Notes under the pieces: model-generated
What the model was told of the DNA's origin: nothing
The model's database searches: none
What the model saw: only the letters and a program-made list of their open reading frames with translations
Program-made: the position numbers and the translations under genes
Part shown: positions 1-8,616 of the stretch, piece after piece
How positions within the stretch are numbered: position 1 is the stretch's first letter
How the letters are laid out: each line of letters starts with the position of its first letter
Source: Jonesia denitrificans DSM 20603
GTDB lineage: Bacteria; Actinomycetota; Actinomycetes; Actinomycetales; Cellulomonadaceae
NCBI RefSeq assembly: GCF_000024065.1
Contig: NC_013174.1
Location: 1,736,001 to 1,800,000 of the forward strand
Reading direction: 5' to 3'
Length of the DNA stretch: 64,000 bases

Positions 1-204
1 TTTCCCCGACCCTGATAGGCCCATGACCACGAAGATTTCGCCACGCTGGACGTCAAACGATGCGTCGATCACTGCGGCGGTTGTTCCTGGACCGAGGTCG
101 GTTCGGCTTGTTCCTTGGGAAAGTTTAGTGACGGCTGTTTCAGGTCGGTGTCCAAAGACCTTGTACAGCCCTTGGGCTTTGAGGACGATCTCGTTGGTAC
201 TCAT
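1..204 (-). CDS. proV: Glycine betaine/proline ABC transporter ATP-binding protein, N-terminal part (cut by window edge)
   Basis: Reading the minus strand from an ATG at 202-204 gives 68 codons without a stop to the window edge. The visible peptide begins MSTNEIVLKAQGLYKVFGHR and ends in the Walker A motif GLSGSGK at residues 62-68. The long insertion before Walker A and the motif's context fit the OpuAA/ProV ATPases, which energise uptake of the osmoprotectants glycine betaine and proline at the inner face of the membrane. A GGAAGG ribosome site lies 4-5 bases before the ATG. The permease and binding-protein genes would be expected beyond position 1. The family call rests on the N-terminus only, so a related ABC ATPase is possible. 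Confidence 0.82.
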   Translation of the reverse strand, partial: MSTNEIVLKAQGLYKVFGHRPETAVTKLSQGTSRTDLGPGTTAAVIDASFDVQRGEIFVVMGLSGSGK

Positions 205-446
205 AGTCCTTCCGGGCGAGCGCACTCGCCTTTCGCCGGGTGAGGACGATGCAGGCTAGGGTCCGGTCCTTGGCCTACGGTGCGGCGTTCTCGCTTGTGT
301 GGGGGCACGGGGATCGCCGGGTGCATCGTGTCACCGTACATGCGTCGAGAGCCTTTCCCTCTCACGCCTGCGGCATCGCTTGGCACGTTCTTTGCAGATT
401 CTTTGCGCCAACAACCAACAGAGCCTACCATAGGGTCGGAAGTCGG
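205..446 (-). promoter_or_regulatory. Long 5' leader of proV with hairpin next to the ribosome site
   Basis: The leader between the predicted promoter and the proV ATG is about 240 nt, long for an ABC transporter. A perfect 6-bp stem with a 4-nt loop (GGCGAG/CTCGCC, 215-230) sits immediately before the GGAAGG ribosome site and could affect translation. No known riboswitch class was recognised by eye. The leader is otherwise without a credible gene. Confidence 0.4.
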
Positions 447-452
447 CGCGAA

Positions 453-482
453 CTTATACTTTTTTCTTGTTGCTTTTGTCAA
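453..482 (-). promoter_or_regulatory. Sigma70-type promoter for proV
   Basis: On the minus strand a perfect -35 TTGACA (477-482) is followed after 18 bases by TATAAG (453-458), close to the -10 consensus. It points at the proV start and implies a leader of roughly 240 nt. Confidence 0.7.
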
Positions 483-599
483 ATGCGCTGTTCGAGGGGC
501 ATAAAACCCCCTGTTTGTGAAACTGGCCACGGTCACTCAGTGGCAGGCCCTTGGCTGGGTGGCCCCAGCAGGGTTGTCAGCACATTGTAGGAAGACAAA

Positions 600-638
600 C
601 AGGCGGTCTGCTCGGGGGGAGGTGAGCAGAACCGCCTG
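600..638 (-). terminator. Hairpin terminator of the pilin-like gene
   Basis: An inverted repeat (CAGGCGGTTCTGCTC against GAGCAGACCGCCTG on the minus strand, one bulged base) lies about 100 bp past the stop of the gene ending at 735. It is followed on the minus strand by TTTGTCTTCC. The surrounding stretch 483-734 shows nothing else. Confidence 0.6.
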
Positions 639-734
639 CTTGAGGTCCGCGGGTCGCAGTCACACGAAATGATGTCGCCCGCTCCACCCGCCACCGATCG
701 TGGGGTGATTGATCAGTGTCAGGTAGGTGTGTGG

Positions 735-2906
735 TTACTCGGATTCAGCCTCTGTTGATGCTGCTTCCGCTCCTTGGAGTTCCCGGCGCGAGAAGCGCTG
801 GTAGGCAACCAGACCGCCACCGAGGAGCAGCAGCACAAGTGCCGCGATGACTACGGTGCTGGTGAGGTTGAACCCGGTGTCAGCGAGTTCTGGACCTGCA
901 ACAGTGTCTTGATCGTTGGCAGGGTTGTCCACAACCTCACCCTGAACGTCGTCGTCAGTGATGACGAGCCCGGGGTTGTCCACGATTTCGCCACCCACTC
1001 CCTCTTCAGGTGCTGGTGTTTCTTCACCTGGCTGTTCAGGGGCTGGTGTTTCCTCACCAGGCTGCTCAGGTTCAGGGGTTTCCCCTCCGGGTTGCTCAGG
1101 TTCTGGAGTTTCGGGAAGATCAACATCCTTACCAGGGGTCTCTGGTTCTTCAGGCGTTGGGGTTTCCTCCGGTACCTCACCTGTGACAGTCACCGTTTGG
1201 CGTTCCTCATTGATGTCTTCGTGCACTGCAATGAGTTCTTCTGTGGTGTTTCCTGCGTCACCGGTGACAACGTAGAGACGTTCGAAGACGACGAGGGTTT
1301 TACCTGCATGGTCTGCTGGGATCTCGAAGTCGACGTCCACAACACCTGACTCAGCGCCAGCTTGGAAGGCGGTTTCCCCAGTGATGCCGGTGCTTTCGCC
1401 GGTGTCTTTGTCCATGACTTCACCGCGCACGATGTATGTTTGTCCGGTTTGAACACCGGAGTACTCGATACGGTCACGCAGTGTGCCACCCTCAACGGAG
1501 AGGATCTGGTCAGAGTCAGTGAGGTCGTAAGCATCAGTTTCGACCAGCGGGCTATAGACCGTTTGGTTCTCATCAAGGATGTCTTCATGTGTTGCCACAA
1601 CGTTCTTGCCTTGTGTGACAACCTCAAACGCGACAACGGTTTTTCCAGCAAGATCAGCATCGGTGATGTCGAACGTGACTGTCACGGAGCCGTCTGCAGC
1701 GTCAGGGGTGAAGGTTTGCGATGCTGTGATTCCGGTGGAGATCGCTTCACCGTTGTCACGGACCATCAGTTCACCTGTGACTGTGTATTCCTGCCCCGAG
1801 GTCAGACCTGTGTAGGACACGACGTCAACGATTGTTGCTGGACCAAGCCCGTCAACAAACTTGCCACCGGTTTCTTCGTTTGATGCTGAGGTCGCAAGGC
1901 TTGGGCCTGCCCCCCAGGTCACAACACCGGTTGCTGCCTCAGTGACTTTTTCGGAGTCGGAGATGATCAGTGTCTGGGTGCGCTTGTATTTGCCGGTAAT
2001 GAGTTGTCCGGTGAACTTTGACCCGGTCAGTTCCACGCTCACGTTGGCGGAACCAGGTTGTGCGTCTGCGGGAACGTCCACGTAGAGCACAGCGTTTCCA
2101 GGCACGGCGTTGAGATCAACGGCGTTGCCGTCAGCGTCAACGAGTGGGTAGGGAGAATCTGTCACTACGGTGACGGTGTCTTCCGATGCGGTGATCGCGA
2201 TGGGTCCCACACGGTTGCCCGCATTGCCCTCAGCGTTTCCGACGGTCACAGACAGGTTGGGTTCCAATACTTCTGGGCGGCCGGTGTTTGCTTCACCAAG
2301 AAGGTAGGAGAACAGGGAGTCCACGCGGTGCTTTTGGTCGCGTGACGGGGCCTTGTTGTTAGACAAGATAAACCCGTTGTATTCGAAATTGCTTGATGCT
2401 GGTGCGCCGTCTGTCAGGGTCCAGATCGCGGCCTGGGTCGCGGTGATCGCTTCCTCAGCAGTTAGGCCCGAAAGACCTGTTTTCGCGATGAGTTCGTCAA
2501 GGGGTTTGTTGGGGTAGGAGTTGTAGGCAATCCACGCTGCCTTTTCCTTCACCAGGTCATCTTTAGCGAAGTTGTTTTGTCCAGGGAACTTGCTCCAGCC
2601 ATCAACGTTGAGGTCAATGCCGTAGTAGGCGCCAACTGACAGTTCCACGCAGTAAGCGAAGAGGTCAGATTTCGCTCCCTTTTTGGTTTGCACCGGGAAC
2701 AGTGTGGTGCGGATTATGCTGCGGTGGGACTTCACATAGAAACCTGCTTGTGCTTCGCTCTGGGAACCCATTTTTGGGTAGCCACGATCGAAGGAGGTCG
2801 CCTGTGATGTCGTGATCGGGACAAGGGTTAGTGTCGCAACGAGTGCGATGAGAAGCGCAAAGAGCCCAGCAAGTCTGGTGGGCGAAGATGCTCGGTTCGT
2901 GTGCAT
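735..2906 (-). CDS. Sortase-anchored thioester/VaFE-repeat surface protein (pilin-like adhesin)
   Basis: Predicted 723-residue secreted protein. Residues 1-36 are a signal peptide. An N-terminal thioester (TQXA) domain is marked by Cys86 in FAYCVEL and TQAA at 157-160; in the family these residues form an internal thioester that can bind host or substrate amines. Two VaFE-type beta repeats follow at roughly 340-590, each with a VVAFE/VVFE strand and a closing HEDI..E.QTV strand, the type that carries isopeptide bonds. A Pro/Glu/Thr wall-spanning repeat of EQPGEETPAP units comes next. The C-terminus has LADTG (674-678), a membrane helix and a basic RFSRR stop, the substrate form for class E sortases. 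No sortase or other pilin gene is adjacent, so it may be a single-protein adhesin rather than a pilus shaft. Confidence 0.88.
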   Translation of the reverse strand: MHTNRASSPTRLAGLFALLIALVATLTLVPITTSQATSFDRGYPKMGSQSEAQAGFYVKSHRSIIRTTLFPVQTKKGAKSDLFAYCVELSVGAYYGIDLNVDGWSKFPGQNNFAKDDLVKEKAAWIAYNSYPNKPLDELIAKTGLSGLTAEEAITATQAAIWTLTDGAPASSNFEYNGFILSNNKAPSRDQKHRVDSLFSYLLGEANTGRPEVLEPNLSVTVGNAEGNAGNRVGPIAITASEDTVTVVTDSPYPLVDADGNAVDLNAVPGNAVLYVDVPADAQPGSANVSVELTGSKFTGQLITGKYKRTQTLIISDSEKVTEAATGVVTWGAGPSLATSASNEETGGKFVDGLGPATIVDVVSYTGLTSGQEYTVTGELMVRDNGEAISTGITASQTFTPDAADGSVTVTFDITDADLAGKTVVAFEVVTQGKNVVATHEDILDENQTVYSPLVETDAYDLTDSDQILSVEGGTLRDRIEYSGVQTGQTYIVRGEVMDKDTGESTGITGETAFQAGAESGVVDVDFEIPADHAGKTLVVFERLYVVTGDAGNTTEELIAVHEDINEERQTVTVTGEVPEETPTPEEPETPGKDVDLPETPEPEQPGGETPEPEQPGEETPAPEQPGEETPAPEEGVGGEIVDNPGLVITDDDVQGEVVDNPANDQDTVAGPELADTGFNLTSTVVIAALVLLLLGGGLVAYQRFSRRELQGAEAASTEAESE

Positions 2907-2910
2907 ACCT

Positions 2911-3038
2911 AGAAAGGTAGAACGAGAGCGGGTGAAAAACAGCCCCCTATGAGGGCAAATGTATGGGGAGAGCGACCCCTACCCAGGGTAGCTCTCCCCA
3001 CTTGATGTTTTTCACCCGCTCCTCGCGTCATACCTTTC
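2911..3038. repeat. Nested inverted repeat upstream of the pilin-like gene
   Basis: Outer arms are a perfect 16-bp inverted repeat (GAGCGGGTGAAAAACA at 2926-2941, its complement at 3006-3021). Imperfect extension to GAAAGGTA on both sides makes about 31 bp per arm. The 64-bp interior holds a second hairpin with a perfect 9-bp stem GGGGAGAGC/GCTCTCCCC (2965-2999). The inner hairpin could terminate the upstream operon; the outer arms have no obvious terminator role. Confidence 0.75.
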
Positions 3039-3061
3039 AACGCATCTGCCGAGGTCGCGGC

Positions 3062-3349
3062 CTAGTTGCGCGCCCCGATCACGGATCGGGCGTTGTCCCC
3101 CTTGATCCGTGAGTTGCTAACCCCTCTCACAGTCTTCACTTTCGCATCGTGAGATCGCAGGTTCGCCACCTCCGCAGAGGTCTCTACTTCATGGTTATGC
3201 CGCTTATCGCGGTTGCGATACCGGGTGTACATGAAGAAGTAGTACGCCGGCCCTGACAAAAGAAACAGCAACGGCAACCAGTTGCCGCCATCACCGTCAA
3301 CATTCACTGACACAGTGGCAACGCCAGCTAAAGCAAGGATGGTGTCCAT
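3062..3349 (-). CDS. Small membrane protein of the SPFH/zinc-ribbon operon
   Basis: 95 residues, with one hydrophobic segment (about 24-42, LPLLFLLSGPAYYFFMYT) followed by a basic, polar tail of about 50 residues that should lie in the cytosol. No catalytic motif is visible and I do not recognise a family. It starts 9 bp after the stop of the zinc-ribbon gene on the same strand, so it is almost certainly co-transcribed with it and the SPFH gene. A supporting membrane role for that complex is inference. Confidence 0.7.
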   Translation of the reverse strand: MDTILALAGVATVSVNVDGDGGNWLPLLFLLSGPAYYFFMYTRYRNRDKRHNHEVETSAEVANLRSHDAKVKTVRGVSNSRIKGDNARSVIGARN

Positions 3350-3358
3350 CGTGTCCTC

Positions 3359-4747
3359 CTACAGGAACAGCACAGCTGCGATAGTTCCGAATACTTGCGC
3401 GATCGCTGAAGCAATCAGGAGGCGCCGGTTGTTGATGGGAATAGACCCCATGGTTTCACCGGTCCGCCCATTGACAGCAATGTAGTGGAGTAGTTTCTTG
3501 CCATTGCGTTTTTCTTCGTAGTAGCTGTACAGCCACACCGGCAAGTAGGCGGACACCCACCGCTGCCCTTTGACCTCAAAACCTTCCTGCTCCCAGCGCA
3601 CACCACGGTCATAATGCCTCAGCGTGGGGAGCATCTGATGGCGGCCAATGTCACGAGTTTGCCGCAGAACAATGTCAGAAACATTGTCCACATTGGTGTC
3701 ACGACGTTGGGAGGAAAAACCGGACAGGTAGTTCGCATCGAACCGCACAATGTTCTTCGTGTCGAACGGCATGATCGTATTGATGATGTTGTTCGTGTTG
3801 TGTGAGGTGTCAATGTTGAGTTTGTCAGATGAGGACTCAATAGTCAGGTCATCCACATACAGGTCAAACTGACGGGCGACTTGGTACACGTCAGCGTCAT
3901 AGACAGTGCGCTTGTTGTCGTCGCTACCGACCGTGTATTGGCGTAGTTTGTGCTCCCCCATGCCCTGCAGTGACATTGACGCATTCACGTCCACGATGAG
4001 GTAAGGCAAGTACACCCCGATGACGTTCTCAGGTGTGAACTCAGCCAAGAACTTCCGGTGAGCAAAGAACTTCCGAGAGTTCGCGAACTTCGAGATCCGC
4101 CCCACAGCCTCGTCTTTAGGTAGGGAGAAGGGAAGCACCGCATCGGGAACTGCCCCGTTGGGGATCTGCTGGTTCATGGACAATGTATTACGGCACCAGT
4201 GGCACCGCGCCTGCATGGCGTGTTCGGTGTCAATGACCACCTCAGCGCCGCACGCTGAACACTTGAAGCTCACAACTTCGTCAGTACCGGGGACAAGGGC
4301 TGCAGACCCGGAACCGATCGTGATGCCGTCAAGGGCGCTGATAGGCGTGTCAAGGTCGAACTCCTCAACAGCGCTGGCCTCTTGCCACTCGTGGCGGCAG
4401 TAGTGGCACCGAAGCGTTCCTTTGGCGACGTTCAACGAGATTTCTGTTGACCCGCATCGTTCACACTTGTTCAATCCGTCTTTAACAGCGGAATCGGTGT
4501 GAATAACTGCTGGTCCGTCATGTTCCTCGTAGTCAATAGCAGGTTCTTCACCGGGTGCGTACCCAGTGTCTGCTTCCTGTCGAGACTGTTCACGCACGTC
4601 ACCCCATGTTTTGTCCTGAAACTCCGTTGCCGGGGTTTCCTCAATGGGCGGCATCTGGTGGTCTGGGTGACCGTAAGCTGGGGGCTGCCCGAACCCCGTC
4701 GGTTCGTTGTCCGACGGGGTTCCGGGCGCCTGGTTGGGCTGGTTCAC
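3359..4747 (-). CDS. TFIIB-type double zinc-ribbon membrane-anchored protein
   Basis: 462 residues. A Pro-rich N-terminus of about 80 residues precedes two zinc ribbons: Cys95/98/114/117 (CERCG...CHYC) and Cys163/166/182/185 (CSACG...CHWC). A beta-rich body of about 200 residues follows, and a C-terminal hydrophobic helix (about 442-462) likely anchors it in the membrane. Proteins of this build are annotated as TFIIB-type zinc-ribbon proteins and commonly sit beside SPFH proteins, as here (10 bp downstream of one). The ribbons resemble transcription-factor ribbons, but nothing points to DNA binding. Function unknown. Confidence 0.8.
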   Translation of the reverse strand: MNQPNQAPGTPSDNEPTGFGQPPAYGHPDHQMPPIEETPATEFQDKTWGDVREQSRQEADTGYAPGEEPAIDYEEHDGPAVIHTDSAVKDGLNKCERCGSTEISLNVAKGTLRCHYCRHEWQEASAVEEFDLDTPISALDGITIGSGSAALVPGTDEVVSFKCSACGAEVVIDTEHAMQARCHWCRNTLSMNQQIPNGAVPDAVLPFSLPKDEAVGRISKFANSRKFFAHRKFLAEFTPENVIGVYLPYLIVDVNASMSLQGMGEHKLRQYTVGSDDNKRTVYDADVYQVARQFDLYVDDLTIESSSDKLNIDTSHNTNNIINTIMPFDTKNIVRFDANYLSGFSSQRRDTNVDNVSDIVLRQTRDIGRHQMLPTLRHYDRGVRWEQEGFEVKGQRWVSAYLPVWLYSYYEEKRNGKKLLHYIAVNGRTGETMGSIPINNRRLLIASAIAQVFGTIAAVLFL

Positions 4748-4757
4748 TGTGTGCCTC

Positions 4758-5999
4758 TCAGAGCCCCAGGGCTTTCGCCTTAGCAGCGTCGTAGTCTTCC
4801 TGGGTGATCAACCCCTGATCGAAGAGGCTCTTCAACTGTGCAAGCTTGGTCGCTAGGTCATCTCCCCCACCTGCCGATGCGGCTGGCTGCTGGGCTTCTT
4901 GCTGGGCTTGCTGGGGTGGTGCCGGTGGTGGTGGCACCTGCTGGTAGGACTGTTGTTGCCCTTGTGGTTGTTGCAGGCCACCAAGCGCCTGGCCGGCTGC
5001 GTTCATTCCCATCCCCATGAACGCCATGCCGGCACCGCCACCGTTGGGGTTTTCTCCGGCGGCTTGCATCCCGCGTGCCACAGATTGTTGGAGGAAAGAG
5101 TTCCCACGAGCCCCACCGAGCGCATCGGCTTTCTTGACATCGGAGAGGAGCGCGCGGGTGTCTTCGTCGTATTCGATAGCTTGGATTGCCACTTTGACAA
5201 TGGTCAAACCACGGTCTGATGACCAGCGGTATCCTTCTTCGACTGCTGCGGACAGTGACTGGGCGAACCCGATCGCGTCCCCCTGAATGCGGGCAATCCG
5301 GTTGCCTTTGGAGGGGTCGTTTGTGTAGTGGGAGAACGCTGCCGCAAGCGAGGACACCACTTCGTTGAAGAGCTGTGATGCAGCGTCGTTGTCGAAGTCG
5401 GAGAAGTCGAATGGTTTGGCGCCTGGCTGCAGGTAGGTCAGTGGCACGAACTGTTTGGCGAACAAAATGGGGTCGAGGATTCGCAGAGTGTAGGTTCCTC
5501 GGGTGATAGCCCCCACCTGGGCACCGAGGTAGGCGTCGTCCCAGTAGATTTCTGATTGCGTCCCAAACCGGTTGTTCGGGATTTCTTTGAGGTTGACGTA
5601 CACGGCAAGCTGTTGGCTGCCCGGTTGTCCGCCGAACTTGAAACGTTCCCAGGACATGGTGATCAGTGGGCTGACAATTCCGTCCCCCGCGAAGATTGAT
5701 TGGGAGTTGATGTCGTCAGAGCGCCACTCGTAGCCACCTGGTTCAGCAACAAAACCAGTGATTTGGCCGTCTTGGAACGTGAGAAGCCCGAAGCCTTCGG
5801 GGACAACGATCTTGGACCCGTTGGTGATGATGTTGCTGGAGCCTTTGACATTGGCACCGCGCCCAGCGTTTTGTCCTTGGGTGATCCCGGGGAAGAGAGC
5901 AGCGGTGGGGGCGATCCCTTGCGGTGGGGTGAGGAAGTCTTTCCACTGGTCAGCGAAAGCACCTCCGATTGCGCCTGCGAATGCCTTAATGAACCCCAT
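4758..5999 (-). CDS. SPFH-domain (YdjI/virion-core-like) protein with C-terminal SHOCT segment
   Basis: 413 residues. The first 330 match the SPFH/band-7-like family often named virion core protein (YdjI): an N-terminal amphipathic stretch, then the domain proper (about 50-310) with the typical GVVSPLITMSWERFKFGG-like beta region. A Gly/Gln/Pro-rich linker (about 318-378) leads to a terminal SHOCT motif (LAQLKSLFDQGLITQEDYDA, about 386-405), a short oligomerisation helix pair. In other bacteria such proteins organise membrane microdomains or respond to envelope stress. It is the first gene of a three-gene operon with the zinc-ribbon and small membrane proteins. Confidence 0.85.
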   Translation of the reverse strand: MGFIKAFAGAIGGAFADQWKDFLTPPQGIAPTAALFPGITQGQNAGRGANVKGSSNIITNGSKIVVPEGFGLLTFQDGQITGFVAEPGGYEWRSDDINSQSIFAGDGIVSPLITMSWERFKFGGQPGSQQLAVYVNLKEIPNNRFGTQSEIYWDDAYLGAQVGAITRGTYTLRILDPILFAKQFVPLTYLQPGAKPFDFSDFDNDAASQLFNEVVSSLAAAFSHYTNDPSKGNRIARIQGDAIGFAQSLSAAVEEGYRWSSDRGLTIVKVAIQAIEYDEDTRALLSDVKKADALGGARGNSFLQQSVARGMQAAGENPNGGGAGMAFMGMGMNAAGQALGGLQQPQGQQQSYQQVPPPPAPPQQAQQEAQQPAASAGGGDDLATKLAQLKSLFDQGLITQEDYDAAKAKALGL

Positions 6000-6187
6000 G
6001 GGTACTCCTCACGATCTGTCGTTCACTGTAGGGACGAGACCGAATGAACCGTGTGGTCCACACCACGGATGGCCTCGCGTGCTCTATTAGTACCACGCGG
6101 ATCAGACCCCATCCCAGTAGTTAACAGGGATTCTCATCCCCCTTGTGTGCCCTATAGTTATTTCGGTTCCCCAGAAAGGTCTGTCTC

Positions 6188-7129
6188 ATGGCGTCCGGTT
6201 TTCTTGCTCTTCTTGACGATATTGCTGTCCTCGCTCGTGCCGCTGCATCGAGTTTGGACGATCTGTCCGCTGCCGCGATGAAAGCATCAGCGAAGTCTGC
6301 TGGCGTCGTCATTGACGATGCGGCTGTCACCCCGCAGTATGTGCAAGGCGTTTCCCCAAAGCGTGAGTTGCACGTGATTAAACGCATCACCTTGGGGTCA
6401 TTGCGTAACAAGTTCCTTATCATTTTGCCGGCCGCGATGATCTTCACGACCTGGGCTCCATGGATTTTGCCGATCCTCCTCATTGTGGGCGGCGCCTACC
6501 TCACGTTTGAGGGCGCGGAGAAGGTGTTGGGGTGGTTTGGGGTTCATCTCCATGGGGAAAAGGAAACTTTGACCACGAGTGAGAACCCGGATGAGTTTGA
6601 GAACACCTTGGTGCGTGGTGCTGTCCGCACTGACCTCATTTTATCCACGGAGATCATGCTCATCACGTTAAGCAACGTCGATGTGGATGGGTTTGTGGAC
6701 CGCCTCATTGTCTTAATCATCGTGGCACTTGTGATGACAGCTGTTGTGTATGGTGCGGTCGCTGTGTTGGTCAAAATGGATGACATTGGGCTTGTGTTGG
6801 CACGTTCCCGTGCAGATGCAGTGGGTGCAGTGGGCCGCGGTTTGGTGGCGGTGATGCCCAAGGTATTTACCGCACTCAGCATCATTGGAACGGTCGCCAT
6901 GCTGTGGGTGGGTGGCCACATTTTGACAGCGTCGATGTCTGACCTTGGGTTCTCCCTGTTTTACGACATCGCGCACGATGTTGCGCACGCGGTGGAACCG
7001 TGGGGCGGAGCAGTGGGTGCGTGGGTTGCCGACACCCTCTACTCTGCCGTGTTCGGGGTTCTTGTCGGTCTCCTTATTGTGGCTGTCGTGGCAGGGGTTG
7101 GGAAGCTCCGTCACCGCGAGGTGCACTGA
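6188..7129 (+). CDS. DUF808 (YedI-type) inner membrane protein
   Basis: 313 residues beginning MASGFLALLDDIAVLARAAA, the signature opening of DUF808 proteins, followed by the VTPQYVQG and RELHVIKRI segments also typical of them. Four to six hydrophobic helices are visible (about 70-105, 170-205, 225-255, 285-305). Function is unknown in the family; it is a conserved multi-pass membrane protein. The last 56 bp overlap the 3' end of the convergent MFS gene. Confidence 0.87.
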   Translation: MASGFLALLDDIAVLARAAASSLDDLSAAAMKASAKSAGVVIDDAAVTPQYVQGVSPKRELHVIKRITLGSLRNKFLIILPAAMIFTTWAPWILPILLIVGGAYLTFEGAEKVLGWFGVHLHGEKETLTTSENPDEFENTLVRGAVRTDLILSTEIMLITLSNVDVDGFVDRLIVLIIVALVMTAVVYGAVAVLVKMDDIGLVLARSRADAVGAVGRGLVAVMPKVFTALSIIGTVAMLWVGGHILTASMSDLGFSLFYDIAHDVAHAVEPWGGAVGAWVADTLYSAVFGVLVGLLIVAVVAGVGKLRHREVH

Positions 7130-8465
7130 CGCTCCCCCAGGCGATAAGAGCTGCTGCCAGCGCAAGGAAACCGGCGACTGCTTGCTGTTCTCCTACCCAC
7201 CCTTGAACCGTGGGGAGGTAGTAGGGGTACAGTGCGGGCAGGATGATCGACACGGAGTACCCGACCCCGTACCCGGTGGACCGCACGTGTGGGGGGAAAC
7301 GTTCAGATAGGTACGCGCCAATGGGTCCGTATACGGAGACTGTGAAGACCTGAAGCACAACAACACAGGTGATGAGCGCCCCGACAGATTCCACACGACC
7401 GATTGTGAGGTAGGTTGCGGGGGCAATGACGGCGATGAGTGCGGCTGCGGTGAGGAAAAACCTCCGCCTTCCCATGAGGGTTGAGGCATGCCCAGCGGCC
7501 AGCATCGTCACCGCAGACGCCGCTGTTCCGCACATCATGATGAGTGTGACGTCCACTGAACTGAGTTCTGCTCGGGCAGATAGTTGTTGTGTGACCACGG
7601 GGATTGCCATGTTTGTCAGGAGCCACAGCCCTGACATGAGTGTGAATACTTGGACAAAAACCTGCCGATGCGCCCCCACTGTCACGTCGACAAGAGCCCG
7701 TCTGTCAGTTGCCCGCACAGCTGGGGCCGGGCGGGCGCTGGGTGTGGTTGGCGCATCGTCAGGCAGGGTGGCAGGAAACGCTGCAGGGGCAGCGTCCACC
7801 ACTGAACGCAGGTAGTAGATCATCATGACCAGGGCGAGCGTTGCGGACAAGATGAACGGGACCCGCCACCCCCACGCCGCGTATGCGCCCTTGGGCAGGA
7901 CCGTCAACAGCGTGAGGGTGAGGGCCGCAATTGTGGCGTTCGCTGTTGGGGACATGGCCATGATGCCACCGGACACAGCCCCACGCAGACGTGGAGGTGT
8001 CCATTCCATGGCAAGGGGAATTGCCGCGGAGTATTGGCCACCGAGGAAGATTCCCCCAAGGAAACGCATGGCGATGACCGTGTACAACGTCCACACACCC
8101 CAGGATGTGTGGGGTGGGACGACCGCGATCCCGATGGTGGTTGCTGCGATACCGGCGAGGGTAATCACAGAGATGCGCGTGCGTCCGAGGCGGTCGGCCC
8201 AGGGGCCAAAAAGGAGGGACCCAAGGGGGCGCCCAATGAGTGTTGCCACAAATACAAGCCCTGCACTGGTGGCAAGGTTCTCTGCCCCAAACAGGGTTGC
8301 GGTGACGGGCGCTAACGCGATGACGGGCACAAAAATGTCGAACTGGTCAACGTAATTGGCGGCGAGGGCACCTTTGATGGCACGGCGTGCTGGTCGTTGC
8401 CCCTGCTGAGAAGCTTGCTGAGGTGAATCGTTTGTTGTGGCGGGTGCGGCTGAAGGCACGGTCAT
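7074..8465 (-). CDS. MFS transporter, metabolite:H+ symporter type
   Basis: 463 residues from the preferred ATG at 8465, which has GGAAGAGAG seven bases upstream; an ATG at 8489 is less well placed. About twelve hydrophobic helices are visible. The loop motif GPWADRLGRTRI between helices 2 and 3 is the MFS signature, and IFLGGQYSAAIPLAMEWTP in helix 4-5 resembles the metabolite:proton symporter (MHS) group of ProP/ShiA, which import organic acids or compatible solutes. Substrate cannot be read from the sequence. The gene is alone on its strand and its end runs 56 bp into the convergent DUF808 gene. Confidence 0.82.
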   Translation of the reverse strand: MTVPSAAPATTNDSPQQASQQGQRPARRAIKGALAANYVDQFDIFVPVIALAPVTATLFGAENLATSAGLVFVATLIGRPLGSLLFGPWADRLGRTRISVITLAGIAATTIGIAVVPPHTSWGVWTLYTVIAMRFLGGIFLGGQYSAAIPLAMEWTPPRLRGAVSGGIMAMSPTANATIAALTLTLLTVLPKGAYAAWGWRVPFILSATLALVMMIYYLRSVVDAAPAAFPATLPDDAPTTPSARPAPAVRATDRRALVDVTVGAHRQVFVQVFTLMSGLWLLTNMAIPVVTQQLSARAELSSVDVTLIMMCGTAASAVTMLAAGHASTLMGRRRFFLTAAALIAVIAPATYLTIGRVESVGALITCVVVLQVFTVSVYGPIGAYLSERFPPHVRSTGYGVGYSVSIILPALYPYYLPTVQGWVGEQQAVAGFLALAAALIAWGSVSAPRGDGASQPLPRQPQ

Positions 8466-8616
8466 GGTCACTCTCTTCCTTGCCGGCATGATCCGGTCTG
8501 GTGTGACGGTCGAAGCCGCAACAGCTTCCTCTCAGCCCGGTGCGCCGGACTCCCGTGGGTTGCCCCACACAATAACCACACGTCACCGTGACATGAAGAA
8601 CGCGTCTCACATACTG

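Noticed and set aside
205-446. Cyclic-di-AMP (ydaO-type) riboswitch in the proV leader
   Set aside because: The conserved core segments were looked for and not found; only the long leader and one hairpin are supported.
201-536. 111-codon minus-strand frame over the proV leader
   Set aside because: It spans the promoter and leader and has no recognisable product; proV itself is read in another frame.
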